Below are positions 1-6,847 of a stretch of DNA of 7,032 nucleotides, piece by piece (position 1 is the stretch's first letter; every line of letters begins with the position of its first letter). Location: NCBI GenBank assembly GCA_000715685.1, contig KL569485.1:15264-22295 (forward strand), read 5' to 3'. The DNA comes from Streptomyces lilacinus. GTDB taxonomy: Bacteria > Actinomycetota > Actinomycetes > Streptomycetales > Streptomycetaceae. Below the pieces are notes generated by a model. That model was not told where the DNA came from. It saw nothing but the letters and a program-made list of their open reading frames with translations, and made no database searches. Made by a program: the position numbers and the translations under genes.

Positions 1-2
1 GC

Positions 3-1319
3 TCGGCGCCCGCGGCGGCCGCGCTGAGCGACGAGGAGTTCCGGGCCCACGCGCGGGAGGCCGTCACGACCTTCGGGGAGGGCGCGCCGACCGGCGCGGC
101 CTGGGAGGAGTTCGAGGCCGCCCTGAGCTTCGGCGCCGCCGACCCCGAGGACCCCGAGCCGCTGATCGCCGCCGTGCGGGCGGCCGAGCGCGCCACGGGC
201 GGCAGCCCGCGCCGGCTGTACCACCTCGCGGTGCCCCCGCAGGCCTTCGCCTCCGTCGTCGAGACCCTCGGCCGGACCGGGCTCGCGCAGGGCGCCCGCG
301 TCATCGTCGAGAAGCCCTTCGGCACCGACCTCGCCTCCGCCCGGGCCCTCAACGACACGATCCACGCCGTCTTCGACGAGGACCGCGTCTTCCGCATCGA
401 CCACTTCCTGGGCAAGGAATCCGTCGACAACATCCTCGCCCTGCGCTTCGCCAACGGCCTCTTCGAACCCGTCTGGAACCGCGACCACATCAGCCATGTG
501 CAGATCGACGTGCCCGAGACCATCGGCATCGAGGGCCGGGCCGGTTTCTTCGAGGAGACCGGCACCTTCCGCGACATGATCGTCACCCATCTCTTCCAGG
601 TCCTCGGCTTCGTGGCCATGGAACCGCCCGCCGACCTCGGGGCGAAGGCCCTGCGGGACGAGAAGACCAAGGTCTTCCGGGCGATGCGGCCCGTCGACCC
701 CGCGCACGTCGTGCGCGGCCAGTACGACGGCTACCGCGCCGAGCCCGGCGTCGACCCCGGCTCGGACACCGAGACCTTCGTCGCCCTGCGCGTCGACGTC
801 GACAACTGGCGCTGGGCCGGCGTGCCCTTCTTCCTGCGCTCCGGCAAGTCCCTGGGACAGCGCCGCCAGGTCGTCACGCTCCACTTCAAGGAGCCGCCCC
901 GACGGATGTTCCCCGACACCGCCGGGGCCGGCGGGTGCAACACCTACGTCGTCGACTTCGACGACCCAGGCTGGATCGCCGCCGACTTCCTCGTCAAACA
1001 ACCCGGCCCCGCCATGCGCCTGGGCGAGGCCCGCATGAGCTTCCACTACGGCGACTCGACGCGGCGCCGGCACGGACTCGAGGGATACGAACGGCTGATC
1101 CTCGACGCGATGCTGGGCGACCAGGCCCTCTTCACCCGCTCCGACGGCATCGAGCGCCTGTGGGAGGTGGCCGCCCCGCTCCTCGACGCCCCGCCCGCCG
1201 TCCGGCCGTACGCCCCCGGCTCCTGGGGCCCCGCCGAGGCCGACGCACTCATCGCCCCCCACCGCTGGTACCTGCCGGACGACTACGTCCCCGGCGGGCC
1301 GGGAAGCGGAGCACCATGA
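3..1319 (+). CDS. zwf: Glucose-6-phosphate 1-dehydrogenase, 5' end cut off by window
   Basis: The enzyme oxidises glucose 6-phosphate to 6-phosphogluconolactone with NAD(P)+, the entry step of the oxidative pentose phosphate pathway, in the cytoplasm. The frame is open from base 3 to a TGA at 1317-1319, giving 438 visible residues. The family is usually about 460-510 residues, so some tens of N-terminal residues, including the Rossmann GxxGDL nucleotide loop, lie upstream; no start is visible. Seen motifs: EKPFG (309-323), the family signature DHFLGKE (399-419) with its catalytic histidine, a GTFRDM segment followed by [15 protein letters not shown], and a C-terminal block ending in [10 protein letters not shown]. 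An ATG at 244 bases or GTG codons further in would delete conserved sequence, so an internal start is unlikely. The stop overlaps the next start by 4 bases, so the two genes are translationally coupled. The family call is very sure; cofactor preference cannot be read from this part. Confidence 0.96.
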   Translation, partial: SAPAAAALSDEEFRAHAREAVTTFGEGAPTGAAWEEFEAALSFGAADPEDPEPLIAAVRAAERATGGSPRRLYHLAVPPQAFASVVETLGRTGLAQGARVIVEKPFGTDLASARALNDTIHAVFDEDRVFRIDHFLGKESVDNILALRFANGLFEPVWNRDHISHVQIDVPETIGIEGRAGFFEETGTFRDMIVTHLFQVLGFVAMEPPADLGAKALRDEKTKVFRAMRPVDPAHVVRGQYDGYRAEPGVDPGSDTETFVALRVDVDNWRWAGVPFFLRSGKSLGQRRQVVTLHFKEPPRRMFPDTAGAGGCNTYVVDFDDPGWIAADFLVKQPGPAMRLGEARMSFHYGDSTRRRHGLEGYERLILDAMLGDQALFTRSDGIERLWEVAAPLLDAPPAVRPYAPGSWGPAEADALIAPHRWYLPDDYVPGGPGSGAP

Positions 1320-2059
1320 CCACACTCGGACTGCCCGACACCGTCCGCGCCTGTCTCTTCGACATGGACGGCGTCCTGACCCGCACCGCCACCGTCCACG
1401 CCGCGGCCTGGAAGGAGACCTTCGACGCGTTCCTGCGCCGCCGCGACGGCGCCGACTTCCGGCCCTTCGACGCCCACGACGACTACGACGAGTACGTCGA
1501 CGGCCGGCCGCGGGCCGACGGAGTCCGCACCTTCCTCGCCTCCCGCGGCATCCACCTCCCCGAGGGCGCCGACGACGACCCGCCCGACCGGGACACCGTG
1601 CAGGGCCTGGGCAACCGCAAGAACGCCCTCGTCCTCGAGAAGATCAAGGAACTGGGCGTGGAGGCCTTCCCCGGCTCCGTCCGCTACGTCGAGGCCGCCC
1701 GCGCGGCCGGCCTGCGGCGCGCCGTGGTCTCCTCCAGCGCCAACTGCCACGAGGTCCTCGTCGCCGCCGGCATCGACCACCTCTTCGACGTACGCATCGA
1801 CGGGGTCGTCGCCGCCGAGCGGCACCTTCCGGGCAAGCCCCACCCCGACACCTTCCTCGCCGCGGCCGAGGCCCTGGGCATCGCCCCCGACCGCGCCGCC
1901 GTCTTCGAGGACGCCCTGGCGGGCATGGAGGCCGGCCGGGCCGGCGCCTTCGGCTGCGTCGTCGGCGTCAACCGGGCCGACCAGGCCGACGCGCTGCGCC
2001 GGCACGGGGCCGACATCGTCGTCGACGACCTCGCCGAACTGCTGGGAGAAGCCGCATGA
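1316..2059 (+). CDS. Beta-phosphoglucomutase family HAD hydrolase
   Basis: A 247-residue HAD-superfamily protein of the beta-phosphoglucomutase group, which interconverts beta-D-glucose 1-phosphate and glucose 6-phosphate through an aspartyl phosphate. Visible motifs: motif I FDMDGVLT with nucleophile D16 and acid/base D18; an alpha-helical cap between about residues 25 and 105; motif II VVSSSAN (S139-S141); motif III lysine K174 in GKPHPDTF; motif IV FEDALAG with E198-D199 for Mg2+. The length suits the family. The start ATG lies in the zwf stop (ATGA, 1316-1319), with a purine-rich ribosome site (GGGAAGCGGAG) just upstream. The stop overlaps the GH65 start in the same way. Sitting between G6PDH and a GH65 phosphorylase fits a role passing beta-G1P to G6P. 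Another sugar-phosphate phosphatase activity is possible from sequence alone, but the context favours the mutase. Confidence 0.93.
   Translation: MTTLGLPDTVRACLFDMDGVLTRTATVHAAAWKETFDAFLRRRDGADFRPFDAHDDYDEYVDGRPRADGVRTFLASRGIHLPEGADDDPPDRDTVQGLGNRKNALVLEKIKELGVEAFPGSVRYVEAARAAGLRRAVVSSSANCHEVLVAAGIDHLFDVRIDGVVAAERHLPGKPHPDTFLAAAEALGIAPDRAAVFEDALAGMEAGRAGAFGCVVGVNRADQADALRRHGADIVVDDLAELLGEAA
2044..2048 (+). promoter_or_regulatory. Ribosome binding site of the GH65 gene
   Basis: GGGAG lies 7 bases before the ATG at 2056, inside the last codons of the mutase gene. It supports the ATGA-overlap start and translational coupling. Confidence 0.6.
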
Positions 2060-2646
2060 TCACTCATCCGGCCTACATGGTCGAGCCCTGGTGCCTCCGC
2101 GAGACCGAGCTCAACGTCGACCTGCTCTCCCAGAGCGAGTCGGTCTTCGCCCTCTCCAACGGACACGTCGGCTGGCGCGGCAACCTCGACGAGGGCGAGC
2201 CGCACGGCCTCCCCGGCACCTACCTCAACGGCGTCTACGAATACCGGCCGCTGCCCTACGCCGAAGCCGGCTACGGCTACCCGGAGTCCGGCCAGACCAT
2301 CATCAACGTCACCAACGGCAAACTGATCCGCCTCCTCGTCGACGACGAGCCCTTCGACCTGCGCTACGGCAAGCTCCACGACCACCAGCGCCACCTCGAC
2401 TTCCGCACCGGGCTGCTGCACCGCGTCGCCGAGTGGACCTCCCCGAGCGGCCGCAGCGTCCGCGTCCGCTCCACCCGCCTGGTGTCCTTCACCCAGCGCG
2501 CGGTCGCGGCCATCGCCTACGAGGTCGAGCCGCTCGACGACGAGATGCGCATCGTCATCCAGTCCGAGCTCGTCGCCAACGAACAGCTGCCCCGGGCGGA
2601 GGGCGACCCGCGCGCCGCCGCCGTGCTCGAGTCCGCCCTGGTGCCC
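2056..2646 (+). CDS. GH65 disaccharide phosphorylase, N-terminal part of a broken gene
   Basis: This is the first 197 genuine residues of a glycoside hydrolase family 65 protein, starting at the ATG that overlaps the mutase stop. It covers the N-terminal beta-sandwich domain; typical stretches are [36 protein letters not shown], and [22 protein letters not shown]65 phosphorylases split trehalose, maltose, kojibiose or related alpha-glucosides with phosphate, with inversion, to beta-glucose 1-phosphate. At 2647 the gene runs into a Nextera mosaic-end sequence. The same frame continues to a stop at 3016-3018, but it then reads the adapter (DVYKRQ) followed by Arg/Pro/Ser/Ala-rich out-of-frame sequence that is not real protein. 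The catalytic domain follows in another frame from 2667. The break is most probably an assembly artefact and not a natural pseudogene. Family assignment is firm; the disaccharide substrate cannot be told. Confidence 0.9.
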
Positions 2647-2664
2647 GATGTGTATAAGAGACAG
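2647..2664. other. Nextera/Tn5 mosaic-end adapter sequence (probable artefact)
   Basis: GATGTGTATAAGAGACAG matches 18 of the 19 bases of the engineered Tn5 mosaic end (AGATGTGTATAAGAGACAG); only the outermost base differs (C in place of A). The natural IS50 outside end (CTGACTCTTATACACAAGT) and inside end (CTGTCTCTTGATCAGATCT) fit less well, so a synthetic library origin is favoured. The stretch is AT-rich in a GC-rich gene, adds a TAA at 2655-2657 in the frame of the downstream half, and marks exactly where the GH65 reading frame switches. No transposase gene, second end or other Tn5 sequence accompanies it. Confidence 0.95.
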
Positions 2665-2666
2665 AG

Positions 2667-4337
2667 ACCGAGTCGAGCTCCGAGAGCAGCGAGGACCTCG
2701 CCCGGGTCACCGTCACCTCGCTGCTGCGCCCGGGGGAGTGCCTGCGCGTGGAGAAGATCGTCGCGCACGGCTGGTCCGCCGTGCGCTCCGCGCCCGCCGT
2801 GCACGACCAGGTCGACGCCGCGCTCGCCGCCGCCACCAGCACCGGCTGGGAGGGCCTGGTCGCCGACCAGCGCCAGTACCTCGACGACTTCTGGTCCCGC
2901 TCCGACGTCGAGGTCGACGGCGACGCGGAGATCCAGCAGGCCGTCCGCTTCGCCCTCTTCCACGTCCTGCAGGCCGGCGCCCGCGGCGAGGCCCGCGCCC
3001 TGCCCGCCAAGGGCCTGACCGGGCCCGGCTACGACGGGCACTGCTTCTGGGACACCGAGACCTTCGTCCTGCCCGTGCTGACCTACACCGCGCCGCAGGC
3101 CGTCGAGCAGGCCCTGCGCTGGCGCAACAGCACGCTGCCCGCGGCCCAGGAACGCGCCCGTCAGCTCGGCCTCCAGGGCTCCGCCTTCCCCTGGCGGACC
3201 ATCAACGGCAGCGAGTGCTCGGGCTACTGGCCGGCCGGCACCGCCGCCTTCCACATCAACGCCGACATCGCCGACGCCGTCGTCCGCTACATCCGCGCCA
3301 CCTGCGACGAGGCCTTCGAGAAGGACGTCGGGCTGCCGCTGCTCGTCGAGACGGCCCGGCTGTGGCGCTCCCTGGGCCACCACGACCACCACGGCGACTT
3401 CCACATCGACGGGGTCACCGGCCCGGACGAGTACAGCGCCATTTCGGACGACAACGTCTATACAAACCTGATGGCCCAGCACAATCTGCGGGCCGCGGCC
3501 ACCTTGGTCGAGCGCCATCCCGACCTCGCCGCCACGCTCGGCGTGGACGACGAGGAGACCGCCGCCTGGCGGGACGCGGCGACCCGCATGACCCTGCCCT
3601 ACAACGAGGAACTGGGTGTCCACGAGCAGTCGGCGGGCTTCACCGGCCACCAGCTGTGGGACTTCGCGCACACCCAGGAGGACCAGTACCCGCTGATGCT
3701 CCACTTCCCCTACTTCGACCTCTACCGCAAACAGGTCGTCAAGCAGGCCGACCTCGTCCTCGCCATGTGCCTGCGCGGCAACGCCTTCACCCCCGAGGAG
3801 AAGGCCCGCAACTTCGCCTACTACGAGCAGCTGACGGTGCGCGACTCCTCCCTCTCCGCCTGCGGCCAGGCCGTCATGGCGGCCGAGGTGGGCCACATGC
3901 GGCTCGCCTACGACTACCTCGGCGAAGCGGCGATGATGGACCTCTCCGACCTCGAGGGCAACACCCGCAACGGCCTGCACATCGCCTCCCTCGCGGGCAC
4001 GTGGTTCGCGCTCGTCATCGGCTTCGGCGGCATGCGCGAGGTCGACGGCCTGGTCGCCTTCAGCCCGAGGCTGCCCGAGCAGATGGGGCGCCTCGCCTTC
4101 ACGGTGCAGTTCCGCGGACACCGGCTGCGGGTGGACATCACGCGCACGACGGCCACCTACACGCTGCTGGACGGCGAGTCCCAGGACATCCTGCACTGCG
4201 ACGAGCGCCTGACGCTCACTTCGGAGCGCCCCGAGTCCCGCCCGATCCCACCCATCCCCACCGGCCCCGCCCCCGAGCAGCCGGCCGGCCGCTCACCGGC
4301 CCGGCGGGGACGGGCGACGGGGCACCCGGAGGCGTAG
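2667..4337 (+). CDS. GH65 disaccharide phosphorylase, catalytic and C-terminal part of a broken gene
   Basis: These 556 residues continue the GH65 protein begun at 2056, in a different frame. The first whole codon after the adapter is 2667; no true start exists here, and the GTG at 2748 would only be a false start inside the domain. It holds the end of the N-terminal domain (SSEDLARVTVT, VEKIVAHGWS), the (alpha/alpha)6 barrel, and a small C-terminal beta-sandwich. Key motifs: WDTETF (3048-3065) for binding the glucosyl unit; VTGPDEY (3414-3434), whose Glu codon 3429-3431 is the family's general acid; KQAD (3741-3752), the conserved Lys-Gln pair of the substrate site; and HIASLAGTW (3978-4004) near the phosphate site. 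It ends in a Pro/Arg-rich tail and a TAG stop. The two halves sum to about 753 residues; with the missing internal piece the protein would be about 790, normal for the family. Trehalose, maltose or kojibiose phosphorylase are all possible. Confidence 0.92.
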   Translation, partial: TESSSESSEDLARVTVTSLLRPGECLRVEKIVAHGWSAVRSAPAVHDQVDAALAAATSTGWEGLVADQRQYLDDFWSRSDVEVDGDAEIQQAVRFALFHVLQAGARGEARALPAKGLTGPGYDGHCFWDTETFVLPVLTYTAPQAVEQALRWRNSTLPAAQERARQLGLQGSAFPWRTINGSECSGYWPAGTAAFHINADIADAVVRYIRATCDEAFEKDVGLPLLVETARLWRSLGHHDHHGDFHIDGVTGPDEYSAISDDNVYTNLMAQHNLRAAATLVERHPDLAATLGVDDEETAAWRDAATRMTLPYNEELGVHEQSAGFTGHQLWDFAHTQEDQYPLMLHFPYFDLYRKQVVKQADLVLAMCLRGNAFTPEEKARNFAYYEQLTVRDSSLSACGQAVMAAEVGHMRLAYDYLGEAAMMDLSDLEGNTRNGLHIASLAGTWFALVIGFGGMREVDGLVAFSPRLPEQMGRLAFTVQFRGHRLRVDITRTTATYTLLDGESQDILHCDERLTLTSERPESRPIPPIPTGPAPEQPAGRSPARRGRATGHPEA

Positions 4338-4343
4338 GGACGC

Positions 4344-4377
4344 GGCCGGGGCCCCGGCCACGGGGCGGGGGAAGGGG
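4344..4377 (+). other. GC-rich palindrome and G-run patch between GH65 and the reductase gene
   Basis: The 59-base gap 4338-4396 holds a perfect 16-bp palindrome GGCCGGGGCCCCGGCC (4344-4359) followed by three close G runs (4362-4365, 4367-4371, 4374-4377). The palindrome could fold in RNA as a 6-bp stem with a 4-base loop just after the GH65 stop. There is no T run, so a classical intrinsic terminator is not supported; GC-rich hairpins without T runs have been proposed as terminators in actinomycetes. The G runs, with 4348-4351 as a fourth, could form a G-quadruplex. I see no clear promoter for the next gene in the gap. Confidence 0.35.
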
Positions 4378-4396
4378 TGCGACAGGATCCCTTCCC

Positions 4397-4939
4397 ATGA
4401 CCACCCTGAACTTCGTCGCCCTCTGCGGCAGTCTGCGCGCGGGCTCGCTCAACTCCGCGGTCGCGCACGCGGCCGCGGCCCTGTGCCCGCCCGGCGTCGT
4501 GCTGACCGTCGACAACGGCCTGGACGCGCTGCCGTTCTTCAACCCCGACGTGGAACAGGCCTGCCCGCCCCCGGTCGTCGCTGCGCACCGCGCCCGCCTC
4601 GCCGCCGCCGACGCCGTGCTCCTCGCGAGCCCGGAGTACGCGCGCGGCACCTCCGGGATGCTGAAGAACGCGCTGGAGTGGGTCGTCGGCAGCGGCGACC
4701 TCGTGGACAAGCCCGTCGCCGTGGTGACCGCGTCCCCCTCGACGACCGGCGGCGACCGGGCCCAGGCGTGGCTCGCGGAGACCCTCGGGATGATGGGCGC
4801 CCGGGTGCTGCCGGAGTCGCTGCGCATCCCCCTCGCGACCAACAAGATCACCGATGGGCGGGTCACCGACGAGGAGACCCTCGCGAGCCTGCGGGACCTC
4901 CTCGAGGCGATGGCCCGCGCCTGCCGGACCGTCTCCTGA
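4397..4939 (+). CDS. NAD(P)H-dependent FMN reductase family protein (flavodoxin fold)
   Basis: A 180-residue soluble protein of the NADPH-dependent FMN reductase family (the ChrR/azoreductase-like flavodoxin fold), which uses NAD(P)H to reduce bound FMN and often quinones, azo dyes or chromate. The signature GSLRAGSLN (residues 11-19) is the FMN phosphate loop after the first beta-strand. SPEYARGTSGMLKNALEW (residues 78-95) is the second family signature, contacting the flavin ring. A later strand gives KPVAVVTASPSTTGG. The ATG at 4397 is chosen because GSLR then falls at the usual position, with AGGA at 4384-4387, 9 bases upstream. It follows the GH65 gene by 59 bases on the same strand, so it may be read through from that operon, but its function does not obviously belong to the pathway. 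The true substrate is unknown. It converges on the next gene with only 9 bases between stops. Confidence 0.92.
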   Translation: MTTLNFVALCGSLRAGSLNSAVAHAAAALCPPGVVLTVDNGLDALPFFNPDVEQACPPPVVAAHRARLAAADAVLLASPEYARGTSGMLKNALEWVVGSGDLVDKPVAVVTASPSTTGGDRAQAWLAETLGMMGARVLPESLRIPLATNKITDGRVTDEETLASLRDLLEAMARACRTVS

Positions 4940-4952
4940 CGTGCCACGTCAG
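4936..4952. repeat. Inverted repeat covering both stop codons of a convergent gene pair
   Basis: CTGACGTGCCACGTCAG has perfect 8-base arms around a single central C (4944). It includes the TGA of the plus-strand reductase (4937-4939) and the TGA of the minus-strand membrane protein (read as TCA at 4949-4951). In RNA it could fold as a 6-bp stem with a 5-base loop on either strand, so it might help end transcription in both directions; no T run follows. Equally, it has the shape of a dimeric regulator site. The structure is certain; the role is not. Confidence 0.5.
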
Positions 4953-6217
4953 TCGCGGTTGTTGAACCAGCCCCGTCGCCAGCCGTAACCGCTGCTGCGC
5001 AGCCGCCGCTGGGCCTTGTGCAGCAGGGGGTGCCGGTCCCGCTGCTCGCGGGCGCTGCGGTCGAGCTCCTCGGCGAGGCGCTCGGTGCGCTTCTCCACGT
5101 CCAGCTCGTCGAGGATCCGGTCGACCTCGGCCAGCAGCGCGCCGTGCAGCTGCCACTGGCGCGGGTGGCGCCGTACGCCCTCCAGCAGCAGGTCGGCCGC
5201 CCGGTCGCGGCTGGCCCGGGCGGCGGCGAGCTCCTCGACGAGCCGGTCCTCCGCCTGCTCGGCGTTGGCGCTGACCTGGGTGGTGATGAGGACGGCGAAG
5301 CTCTCGACGGCGCGGGCGAGGTGGTGGAAGACCTCCCGCAGGGACGCGGCGACCTCGCTGGCGAACAGCGGCTCCTCCGTGCGCTCCTTGGCGAGGTCGG
5401 TCAGCGTGCGGCACAGGACCCGCAGCACCACCGCGGCGATCTCCAAGGCGTCGAGGCCGGTGCGCAGCACGACCCGGAACAGCAGGCCCTCCTTGACCCG
5501 GGGGTTGAGGCGCAGGCTGTCCTCGGCCTGCCGCAGCGAGGCGTCCACCTGGACGATGTCGTGGTCCAGCTTGCGCGCCTCGTGGAGCCGGGCCGCCGCC
5601 TCCGCCACCGGCGTGTGGCCGCAGACCTCCTCGCCGACGCGCCGCAGCAGCTGTCCCATGCGGCGCGAGAGGTGCTCGATGGCCTGGCTCGCCGGCTGCA
5701 CCCACACCGGGGGCACGAACAGCACGTCGAACAGCAGGCCCACGATCGCGCCGATCAGCGTCTCCAGCACCCGGTCCCACGCGGTCTCCGCCACCCGGGT
5801 CACGCCGAGGACGAGCATGGCGCTGATCGCCACCTCGGGGACGAATTCACCCGCGCGGACGAACCGTCCGATGATGAGCGACGCGAGGATGATCAGGCCC
5901 AGGCTCCACCAGGTCAGGCCCACCAGGACGCTGAAACCGATGGCGATGAGCACGCCCGCCACCACCGAGTTCACCCTGCGGATGCCGGTGGTGAGGGTGG
6001 AGTAGAGGGTGACCTGCACGACGAGCAGGGCGGTCAGCGGCGCCGTGAGCGGCGCCGGCTCGTTGCTCAGCTGCAGCGCCACCACATAGGAGATCACCGC
6101 CGCCAGCGTGGAACGGACCGCCTGCACGACGGCGGGCTCCCGGTGGCGTCGCACCAGGGTGGTCAGGGGGTCGGTGATGATGTCGGGCACCTTGTGCCTC
6201 TTCCCGCTCACGCGCAT
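4949..6217 (-). CDS. FUSC / aromatic acid exporter (ArAE)-type membrane protein
   Basis: A 422-residue inner-membrane protein resembling the FUSC/ArAE family, whose studied members export aromatic acids or confer fusaric acid resistance. The N-terminal part has about six hydrophobic segments near residues 34-50, 56-75, 82-101, 104-119, 126-142 and 149-171, with the typical PLTAPLTALLVVQVTLYSTL and VPPVWVQP stretches. From about 172 to the end it is a charged, Arg/Glu/Leu-rich, probably helical cytoplasmic domain with possible coiled coils. I chose the ATG at 6217 because GGGA (6229-6232) sits 11 bases upstream; GTG at 6220 (8 bases away) is equally plausible, and GTG at 6226 is too close to that site. 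With one transmembrane block and no second copy, it is the single-unit form seen in actinobacteria. It may share a transcript with the acetyltransferase gene 69 bases upstream. The substrate is unknown. Confidence 0.87.
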   Translation of the reverse strand: MRVSGKRHKVPDIITDPLTTLVRRHREPAVVQAVRSTLAAVISYVVALQLSNEPAPLTAPLTALLVVQVTLYSTLTTGIRRVNSVVAGVLIAIGFSVLVGLTWWSLGLIILASLIIGRFVRAGEFVPEVAISAMLVLGVTRVAETAWDRVLETLIGAIVGLLFDVLFVPPVWVQPASQAIEHLSRRMGQLLRRVGEEVCGHTPVAEAAARLHEARKLDHDIVQVDASLRQAEDSLRLNPRVKEGLLFRVVLRTGLDALEIAAVVLRVLCRTLTDLAKERTEEPLFASEVAASLREVFHHLARAVESFAVLITTQVSANAEQAEDRLVEELAAARASRDRAADLLLEGVRRHPRQWQLHGALLAEVDRILDELDVEKRTERLAEELDRSAREQRDRHPLLHKAQRRLRSSGYGWRRGWFNNRD

Positions 6218-6243
6218 CACAGACACTGTCCCGTCACCGGGGT

Positions 6244-6274
6244 GGAGCAGCCGAGCGGAGCAGCCGAGCGGAGC
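6244..6274. repeat. 13-bp tandem repeat, 2.4 copies
   Basis: The unit GGAGCAGCCGAGC occurs at 6244-6256 and 6257-6269, followed by a partial GGAGC at 6270-6274. It fills most of the 69-base gap between the acetyltransferase stop and the start of the membrane protein gene. It looks like a small slippage duplication; no function is evident. It places several AGC/GAG-rich units upstream of the membrane protein's ribosome site on the coding strand. Confidence 0.85.
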
Positions 6275-6286
6275 CGTCGGTGCCGG

Positions 6287-6847
6287 TCAGGCCTCCAGCG
6301 AGCGCACGACCCGGGCCGGATTGCCCACCGCGAGCACCCCGGCCGGCAGGTCCCGGGTGACCACGGACCCGGCGCCCACGACGGTGTTCTCGCCGATGCT
6401 CACGCCGGGGCAGACGATCACCCCGCCGCCCAGCCAGACGTTGTCCCCGATCGTCACCGGGGCCGCCCGCTCCCAGCCCGCGCGCCGGCGCTCGGCGTCC
6501 AGCTCGTGGGTCGGGGTCAGCAGCTGGACGTACGGGCCGATCTGCACGTCCCGACCGACGGTGATCGGCGCGGCGTCCAGGAAGACCGCGCCGAAGCTGA
6601 CGAACGTCCCGGCCCCGATGGTGATGTGGTGGCCGAAGTCGCAGTGGAACGGGGGCCGGACGCGCACGCCGTCCCCCACCGAGCCGAGCAGGCGCTCCAG
6701 CAGCCGGTGCCGCTCGGCCGGCTCGGCACCCGCCGCCGCGTTGTACGCCTCGCACAGCTCCACCCGGCGCCGCGTGTCGGCGGCGAGCTCGGGATCGTCG
6801 GGCAGGAACCAATCGCCCGCGAGCATGCGCTTCTTGTTCTCCCCCAT
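6287..6847 (-). CDS. maa: Sugar O-acetyltransferase (maltose/galactoside acetyltransferase family)
   Basis: A 186-residue enzyme of the LacA/Maa/NodL family that moves an acetyl group from acetyl-CoA to a sugar hydroxyl, normally as a cytoplasmic trimer. The N-terminal helical Mac domain is visible (ENKKRMLAGDWFLPDDPEL, residues 3-21, then helices to about 55). The left-handed beta-helix of hexapeptide repeats follows (about 60-165: ITIGAG, ITVGRD, VQIGPY, VTIGDN, VSIGEN), ending with VVTRDLPAGVLAVGNPARVV. The catalytic histidine is H114 in TPTHELDAE, close to His115 of E. coli LacA. The length suits the family. The start at 6847 is supported by a strong ribosome site; an earlier in-frame ATG at 6922 would add residues with no family similarity. 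The sugar acceptor is unknown. A sugar role near a disaccharide phosphorylase operon may be coincidence, since the gene is on the other strand. Confidence 0.93.
   Translation of the reverse strand: MGENKKRMLAGDWFLPDDPELAADTRRRVELCEAYNAAAGAEPAERHRLLERLLGSVGDGVRVRPPFHCDFGHHITIGAGTFVSFGAVFLDAAPITVGRDVQIGPYVQLLTPTHELDAERRRAGWERAAPVTIGDNVWLGGGVIVCPGVSIGENTVVGAGSVVTRDLPAGVLAVGNPARVVRSLEA

Noticed and set aside
1283..2421. Minus-strand open frames opposite the mutase and the GH65 start
   Set aside because: Compositional shadows of the plus-strand genes, with no motifs and no ribosome sites.
2647..2664. A natural Tn5/IS50 insertion end in the GH65 gene
   Set aside because: The bases match the engineered mosaic end better than either natural IS50 end, and there is no transposase, no partner end and no resistance gene. 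A lone 18-base end is best explained by library adapter.
2640..3018. Programmed frameshift or true pseudogenisation of GH65
   Set aside because: No slippery sequence is seen. The frame change coincides exactly with adapter sequence, and both halves otherwise look intact with all key residues.
2517..4196. Long minus-strand reading frame opposite GH65 (about 559 codons)
   Set aside because: It is antisense to clear GH65 coding sequence, is low-complexity Gly/Val/Ala/Glu-rich, even translates the reverse adapter, and has no recognisable domain. Such shadows are expected at this GC content.
4344..4359. Classical intrinsic terminator after GH65
   Set aside because: The palindrome is perfect, but no T run follows; only a weak structural candidate remains.
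4863..6005. Alternative frames across the membrane protein gene on both strands
   Set aside because: Pro/Arg/Ala-rich or Ser/Arg-rich translations without domains. The chosen minus-strand frame has regular hydrophobic segments and family-like motifs.
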